Shown here: positions 54,239 through 55,680 of the stretch, piece after piece
Layout of the letters: every line of letters begins with the position of its first letter
Position numbering within the stretch: the first letter of the stretch is position 1
Assembly: GCF_003660395.1 (NCBI RefSeq)
Contig: NZ_QXQT01000013.1
Location: 1 to 55,680 of the forward strand
DNA: 55,680 nt
Direction: 5' to 3'
From: Helicobacter vulpis
Lineage (GTDB): Bacteria; Campylobacterota; Campylobacteria; Campylobacterales; Helicobacteraceae
Notes under the pieces: generated by a model
Database searches by the model: none
The model's input: only the letters and a program-made list of their open reading frames with translations
What the model was told of the DNA's origin: nothing
Program-made: the position numbers and the translations under genes

Positions 54239-54845
54239 AGTGGCGCATTTGAATATCCACGCCCACCAAAGCCAAATTTTATACGATGTGAGTTTCTGTA
54301 CTAGGGCGCATTTGGCAATCTTGGGGAGCAGCGGGAGTGGGAAAAGCACATTGGCAAAGGCGATCTGTGGGATTTTACCCCACCATCTTAAAGTCCAATA
54401 CGCCAAACTAGCCACTGATGGGCGTGCGGGTTATGTGTTTCAAGACTGTATCAGCTGTTTTTTTCCCTACCTGCGTGTTCAAGACACCTTTAAAATGGTT
54501 CTAAAAGATCAATGCGCCAAAACCCCACCCATTTTTGAGCAACTTCATATTCCCAACAAAGTATGGGGGCTTTACCCCTATGAACTCAGTCGGGGCATGG
54601 CAAGTCGCATCCAGATTGCCCTTAATCTAGCCCTAGAAGCTAAAATTTTGCTTCTAGATGAAGTAACCAGTTCCCTAGATAGCGCGAACACTAAAAGCGT
54701 GATAGATTTGCTCCTGCGTTTAGAAACCCAAAGGCTGGTCATCACTCATGACGAGGAGGTGGCCTATGCCCTTTGTGATGCCGTGTTAGTCTTAGAAAGC
54801 GGGCGGGTAACTTATTTTGGGGATAAGATGGGGTATTTCTCATGA
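54231..54845 (+). CDS. ABC importer ATPase 1 (NikD-like, short)
   Basis: A 204-residue ATPase with Walker A GSSGSGKST, Walker B ILLLDEVTSSLD and the switch histidine VITHDEEV. The signature motif is degenerate: YELSRGMASR in place of LSGGQ. It is about 100 residues shorter than DppD, lacking the C-terminal oligopeptide-type domain, as in NikD-like proteins. It overlaps permease 2 by 8 bases. Confidence 0.88.
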   Translation: MVEVAHLNIHAHQSQILYDVSFCTRAHLAILGSSGSGKSTLAKAICGILPHHLKVQYAKLATDGRAGYVFQDCISCFFPYLRVQDTFKMVLKDQCAKTPPIFEQLHIPNKVWGLYPYELSRGMASRIQIALNLALEAKILLLDEVTSSLDSANTKSVIDLLLRLETQRLVITHDEEVAYALCDAVLVLESGRVTYFGDKMGYFS

Positions 54846-55483
54846 GCTTAGAAGTGGTGCACCTAGAGAAATCCTATGGGCAATACCCTATTTTAAAGGA
54901 CATTAGTTTTCGTGTAGAAAACGCGCAGAGTGTGGCATTAATAGGGTCTAGCGGGAGTGGGAAAAGCACATTGGCAAAGTGTATCGCTAGGCTAGAGAGT
55001 TTTGATCGCGGGCAAATTTTATATAAGCAGGAGAACATTCTAGCCCTCAAAGAAAAGGAGTTTAGAAAGACTATCCAATACGTTTTTCAAGATCAACTCA
55101 CCGCTCTTAACCCAGCCAAATTAGTCAAGGACCTTTTGGGCGATGTGTGTAAGCGTTTTGGCACCCAGCAAGATTTAGAACAGGTGATGCACCATGCTAA
55201 ACTCGCCCCTGCGCTCTTAGAGCGTTACCCTAGAGAGTTAAGCGGGGGAGAGAGGCAAAGATTAGGGATCGCGCGCGCGATGTTGGTACGCCCCCAAGTC
55301 CTGCTCTTAGATGAGATCACCAGCGCGCTAGATAAAAAGCTCAAATACGAAATCATGGAAGTGTTGATGGCTTATCAAAAACGCTACCAAACCACGATGA
55401 TCGCCATCACCCACGACAAAGCCATCGCGCAAAAATACTTCTCTCGCTCTCTAGTCCTTGAAAATGGGAAATTATTAGAATAA
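54842..55483 (+). CDS. ABC importer ATPase 2 (NikE-like, short)
   Basis: A 213-residue ATPase with Walker A GSSGSGKST, an intact signature RELSGGERQRLGIARAM, Walker B VLLLDEITSALD and AITHDKA. It pairs with ATPase 1 to drive the two permeases. It overlaps ATPase 1 by 4 bases. A 30-base stretch around Walker A (54950-54979) is identical to that of ATPase 1 (54330-54359). Confidence 0.9.
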   Translation: MSLEVVHLEKSYGQYPILKDISFRVENAQSVALIGSSGSGKSTLAKCIARLESFDRGQILYKQENILALKEKEFRKTIQYVFQDQLTALNPAKLVKDLLGDVCKRFGTQQDLEQVMHHAKLAPALLERYPRELSGGERQRLGIARAMLVRPQVLLLDEITSALDKKLKYEIMEVLMAYQKRYQTTMIAITHDKAIAQKYFSRSLVLENGKLLE

Positions 55484-55525
55484 TTACGTTATCATCCCCC
55501 TTATTTTACAAATGAAGGAGTTCCT

Positions 55526-55680
55526 ATGCAACAAGCACACAACAACCTAAGCCAAGAGCTCAAAGCCACCAAACGCGCCCACAGATTGTTTTTATCCGTG
55601 CTGGAGGATATGGGGGGGTGATTTAACCCCTTTTAAAGAAGAGTTAGAGGATTTAAGCACAAAGTTTAACCAGCTTTTAG
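55526..55680 (+). pseudogene. Coiled-coil protein gene, frameshifted at a G7 run and cut by the window end
   Basis: From ATG 55526 (AAGGAG upstream) the frame codes MQQAHNNLSQELKATKRAHR and LFLSVLEDMGG, then TGA at 55619-55621. The stop follows a run of seven Gs (55612-55618). With six Gs the reading continues DLTPFKEELEDLSTKFNQLL to the window edge, fully in keeping with the charged, coiled-coil start. So the gene is probably longer and at present interrupted. No family is recognised. Confidence 0.6.

Overview
The window comes from the chromosome of a Helicobacter species, most likely a gastric one other than H. pylori (the felis / heilmannii / bizzozeronii type). The main reasons are a histidine-rich Hpn-type protein, a FecA receptor that closely follows the H. 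pylori protein, Hop/Hor-type outer-membrane proteins, and gene blocks that match H. pylori order as I remember it: thrS-infC-rpmI-rplT, ppk-pyrD-M16 protease-dapA-SDR-membrane protein-pgsA, eptA-lpxE, lpxL-waaC-ppx-ferredoxin, moeA-fliR, and HIT-NifS-like-DUF3972. Many coding sequences carry G or C runs of 8 to 10. No CRISPR array, prophage or insertion sequence was seen, and there is no gene-free stretch longer than about 210 bases.

Layout. Bases 1-5.6 kb: 3' part of ftsK, then a leftward block recA - FtsB-like - AMIN protein - pyrG - RluA-type pseudouridine synthase. 5.6-8.8 kb: a rightward translation operon (small lipoprotein, thrS, infC, rpmI, rplT). 8.8-10.7 kb: a leftward surface locus (outer-membrane protein and GT8 glycosyltransferase) full of unstable repeats. 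10.8-19.1 kb: a rightward metabolic operon from ppk to a frameshifted rseP. 19.2-24.3 kb: BI-1 protein, a ThiD2-like protein, a large Hop protein, Hpn, and two related secreted cysteine-rich proteins. 24.3-30.3 kb: icd, a GTPase, gltA and the lipid A modifiers eptA/lpxE. 30.3-34 kb: lipid A acyltransferase, heptosyltransferase, ppx and ferredoxin, then tRNA-Asn. 34.3-40.9 kb: outer-membrane proteins, fecA, moeA and fliR. 40.9-47.6 kb: rpe, a CAU tRNA overlapping rodA, a TauE/SafE permease switched off by a G10 run, a 2-methylcitrate-synthase-like gene, HIT, NifS-like and small coiled-coil genes. 47.6-50.8 kb: fucosyltransferase, PfoR-type membrane protein, ilvE. 50.9-55.5 kb: a five-gene nickel/peptide ABC importer. 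The last 155 bases hold a coiled-coil gene broken at a G7 run.

The strongest theme is surface plasticity. At least four genes have their best protein-level reading only if a mononucleotide run changes length or a base is restored: the GT8 transferase, the TauE/SafE permease, the last gene, and rseP. One outer-membrane protein combines a heptamer repeat just after its start codon, a hexamer repeat giving a Trp-Lys ladder, and an out-of-frame canonical C-terminus. From one assembled sequence I cannot separate true phase variation from sequencing error at homopolymers. The less-described items are the paralogous secreted Cys-rich pair (22.7-24.3 kb), the two-tract GT8 gene, and the FabL-like SDR.
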